A stretch of 64,000 nucleotides of DNA from JACPRL01 sp035573715 (GTDB lineage: Bacteria; Acidobacteriota; Terriglobia; Acidiferrales; 2-02-FULL-67-57). Location: contig DATLZZ010000007.1 of the NCBI GenBank assembly GCA_035573715.1, positions 186,001 through 250,000 on the forward strand, in the 5' to 3' direction. A program made the translations under genes and the position numbers. Within the stretch, counting starts at the first letter, position 1; each line of letters opens with the position of its first letter. The notes under the pieces were generated by a model. That model was not told the origin of the DNA. It made no database searches and saw only the letters and a program-made list of their open reading frames with translations. Positions 62,373 through 64,000 of this stretch are shown piece after piece.

Positions 62373-64000
62373 TTGAGCCACGTCAAGAAAACGCTGACCT
62401 GGGGGCGCCATCGGCTGACCCTCGAAACTGGAGAGATCGCGCGCCAGGCGACGGGCGCGGTGCTGGTGAACATGGAGGATACGGTGGTGCTCGTCACCGT
62501 CGTCGGCAACCGCGAGGCCGACCCGTCGCGGGACTTCCTGCCGCTCACCGTAGACTACCAGGAGCGCACCTACGCCGCGGGCAAGATCCCGGGCGGCTTC
62601 TTCAAGCGCGAGGGACGCCCTTCCGAGAAGGAAATCCTCACCTCGCGCCTCATCGACCGGCCGATCCGGCCGCTGTTTCCCGAGGGCTTCTACCATGAAG
62701 TCCAAGTGATCGCGACAGTGGTCTCCTCGAACAACGAGATCGATTCCGACATTCCCGCCATGGTCGGTGCCTCGGCTGCGCTGGCGCTCTCGGGCATCCC
62801 GTTCAACGGCCCGATCGGTGCCGCGCGCGTGGGCTATCTGAACGGCCAGTACGTGCTCAACCCGACCGCGACCGAGCTCAAGTCCTCGCTGCTCGATCTC
62901 GTGGTCGCGGGCACCGAACAGGCGGTTCTGATGGTGGAATCCGAGGCGAAAGAGCTGCCCGAGGACGTGATGCTCGGCGCGGTGGTATTCGGACACCAGC
63001 AGATGCAGCCCGTGATCCAGCTCATCAACGAGCTCACCGAGGAAGCCGGCGCGCCGCTGTGGGACTGGGCGCCGCCCGCCAAGGATCCGCGGCTCATCGA
63101 ACGGCTGGTCGAACTCGCCGAGGCCGACCTGCGCCAGGCGTACGCCATCCGCCAGAAGCAGGCGCGCAGCGCCCGGCTCGAGGAAATCCGCGCCCGGGTC
63201 CTCGCCGAGCTCGCCCCCCCTGGTTCCGACCCGCAACTCGAGAACATGGTCAAGGCCGAGTTCGGCAACCTGGAGGCGCGCATCGTGCGCAACCAGATCC
63301 TGAGCGGCGAGCCGCGCATCGACGGGCGGGATACCCGCACCGTGCGACCGATCTCGATCCGCATCGGGCTGCTGCCGCGCGCGCACGGCTCGGCGCTGTT
63401 CACCCGGGGCGAGACCCAGGCGCTGGTCACGGCGACGCTCGGCACCTCGCGGGACGAACAGATCATAGACGCGCTGCAGGGCGAGTATCGCGAGCGCTTC
63501 ATGCTCCACTACAACATGCCGCCGTACGCCACCGGCGAGACCGGACGGGTGGGCCCGCCCAAGCGGCGCGAGGTGGGTCACGGGCGGCTCGCCAAGCGCG
63601 CGCTGCTGGCGGTCCTGCCCGAGCAGGAGGAGTTCGGCTATTCGCTGCGGGTTGTCTCCGAGATCACCGAGTCGAACGGATCGAGTTCGATGGCCTCGGT
63701 GTGTGGTGGCTGTCTCGCGCTGATGGACGCCGGAGTGCCGCTCAAGGCGCATGTGGCGGGCATCGCCATGGGGCTGATCAAGGAAGGCAACCGCTTCGCC
63801 GTGCTCTCGGACATTCTCGGTGACGAGGACCACCTCGGCGACATGGATTTCAAGGTCGCCGGGACCGCGAAGGGCGTGACCGCCTTGCAAATGGACATCA
63901 AGATCAGCGGCATCACCAAGGAAATCATGCACGTCGCGCTGGTTCAGGCGCGCGAAGGGCGCCTGCACATCCTCGAGAAAATGCGCCAGGCGCTGGAGGC
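62373..64000 (+). CDS. pnp: Polyribonucleotide nucleotidyltransferase (3' partial)
   Basis: The frame runs from TTG 62373 (AGGGGAAGAG site just upstream) to the window end with no stop, 542 codons. The N-terminus LSHVKKTLTWGRHRLTLETGEIARQATGAVLVNMEDTVVLVTVVGN, then FLPLTVDYQERTYAAGKIPGGFFKREGRPSEKEIL, the alpha-helical linker and the second RNase PH domain (IDGRDTRTVRPISIRIGLLPRAHGSALFTRGETQALVTATLG, SEITESNGSSSMASVCGG, GDEDHLGDMDFKVAGT) are all PNPase. Catalytic D in the second domain is present. It degrades RNA phosphorolytically in the degradosome. Its KH and S1 domains lie beyond the window. Confidence 0.95.
   Translation, partial: MSHVKKTLTWGRHRLTLETGEIARQATGAVLVNMEDTVVLVTVVGNREADPSRDFLPLTVDYQERTYAAGKIPGGFFKREGRPSEKEILTSRLIDRPIRPLFPEGFYHEVQVIATVVSSNNEIDSDIPAMVGASAALALSGIPFNGPIGAARVGYLNGQYVLNPTATELKSSLLDLVVAGTEQAVLMVESEAKELPEDVMLGAVVFGHQQMQPVIQLINELTEEAGAPLWDWAPPAKDPRLIERLVELAEADLRQAYAIRQKQARSARLEEIRARVLAELAPPGSDPQLENMVKAEFGNLEARIVRNQILSGEPRIDGRDTRTVRPISIRIGLLPRAHGSALFTRGETQALVTATLGTSRDEQIIDALQGEYRERFMLHYNMPPYATGETGRVGPPKRREVGHGRLAKRALLAVLPEQEEFGYSLRVVSEITESNGSSSMASVCGGCLALMDAGVPLKAHVAGIAMGLIKEGNRFAVLSDILGDEDHLGDMDFKVAGTAKGVTALQMDIKISGITKEIMHVALVQAREGRLHILEKMRQALE

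Overview
The window looks like a metagenomic contig built from two organisms. Positions 1 to about 53,850 read as an Acidobacteriota chromosome related to the Solibacter/Bryobacter group. The evidence is a surface protein ending in the TIGR03437-type domain, an Oar-like TonB-dependent receptor with an N-terminal carboxypeptidase-regulatory domain, a Ser/Thr kinase fused to a long repeat array, many secreted proteins and high GC. From about 53,900 to 64,000 the sequence reads as a betaproteobacterium: the 3' end of the 23S rRNA, the 23S-5S spacer, the 5S rRNA, a proteobacterial Y-family polymerase and the block rimP-nusA-infB-rbfA-truB-rpsO-pnp. The change falls inside a very conserved part of the 23S gene, so assembly chimerism is the simplest explanation.

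Layout of the acidobacterial part. 0-5.9 kb: a 5'-truncated multidomain surface protein, then a winged-helix membrane regulator coupled to an APC-type permease. 5.9-10.7 kb: a secreted alkaline-phosphatase-superfamily enzyme, then a divergent pair that I read as senA/senB (selenoneine biosynthesis), then a transglutaminase-like protein. 10.9-19.5 kb: the TonB/Oar receptor, a periplasmic repeat protein and a kinase-repeat protein. 19.6-22 kb: a lower-GC island with a type II restriction-modification pair. 22-31.9 kb: an AmrS-type radical SAM enzyme, an ABC-2 exporter, 2-oxoglutarate dehydrogenase E1, a ZIP transporter with an inserted cyclic-nucleotide-binding domain, and a radical SAM + ArsM-like methyltransferase pair. 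31.9-38.1 kb: a PP2C/SpoIIE phosphatase, a Fur-family regulator beside a ferritin-like gene with an operator-like palindrome in its promoter, a phosphoesterase, a FecR-domain protein and a TolB-like propeller. 38.2-50 kb: tRNA-Ile and tRNA-Ala standing alone, an MBL-rhodanese protein, PQQ-type sugar dehydrogenase, secreted proteases that share a promoter motif, and small hypotheticals.

From 50.05 kb a strong promoter, a short terminated transcript and a structured leader with boxA precede a 23S gene that has no 16S next to it, so the rRNA genes are unlinked. The 23S carries a 638-bp group I intron at the I-CeuI-type site (E. coli position about 1931) with a LAGLIDADG endonuclease gene in it. 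The best candidates for new biology are this intron in an unlinked 23S gene, the terminated small RNA in front of it, the radical SAM/ArsM-like pair and the ZIP-cNMP fusion. The acidobacterial promoters are unusually readable: many have TTGACA-like and TAnnnT-like boxes exactly 17 bp apart.
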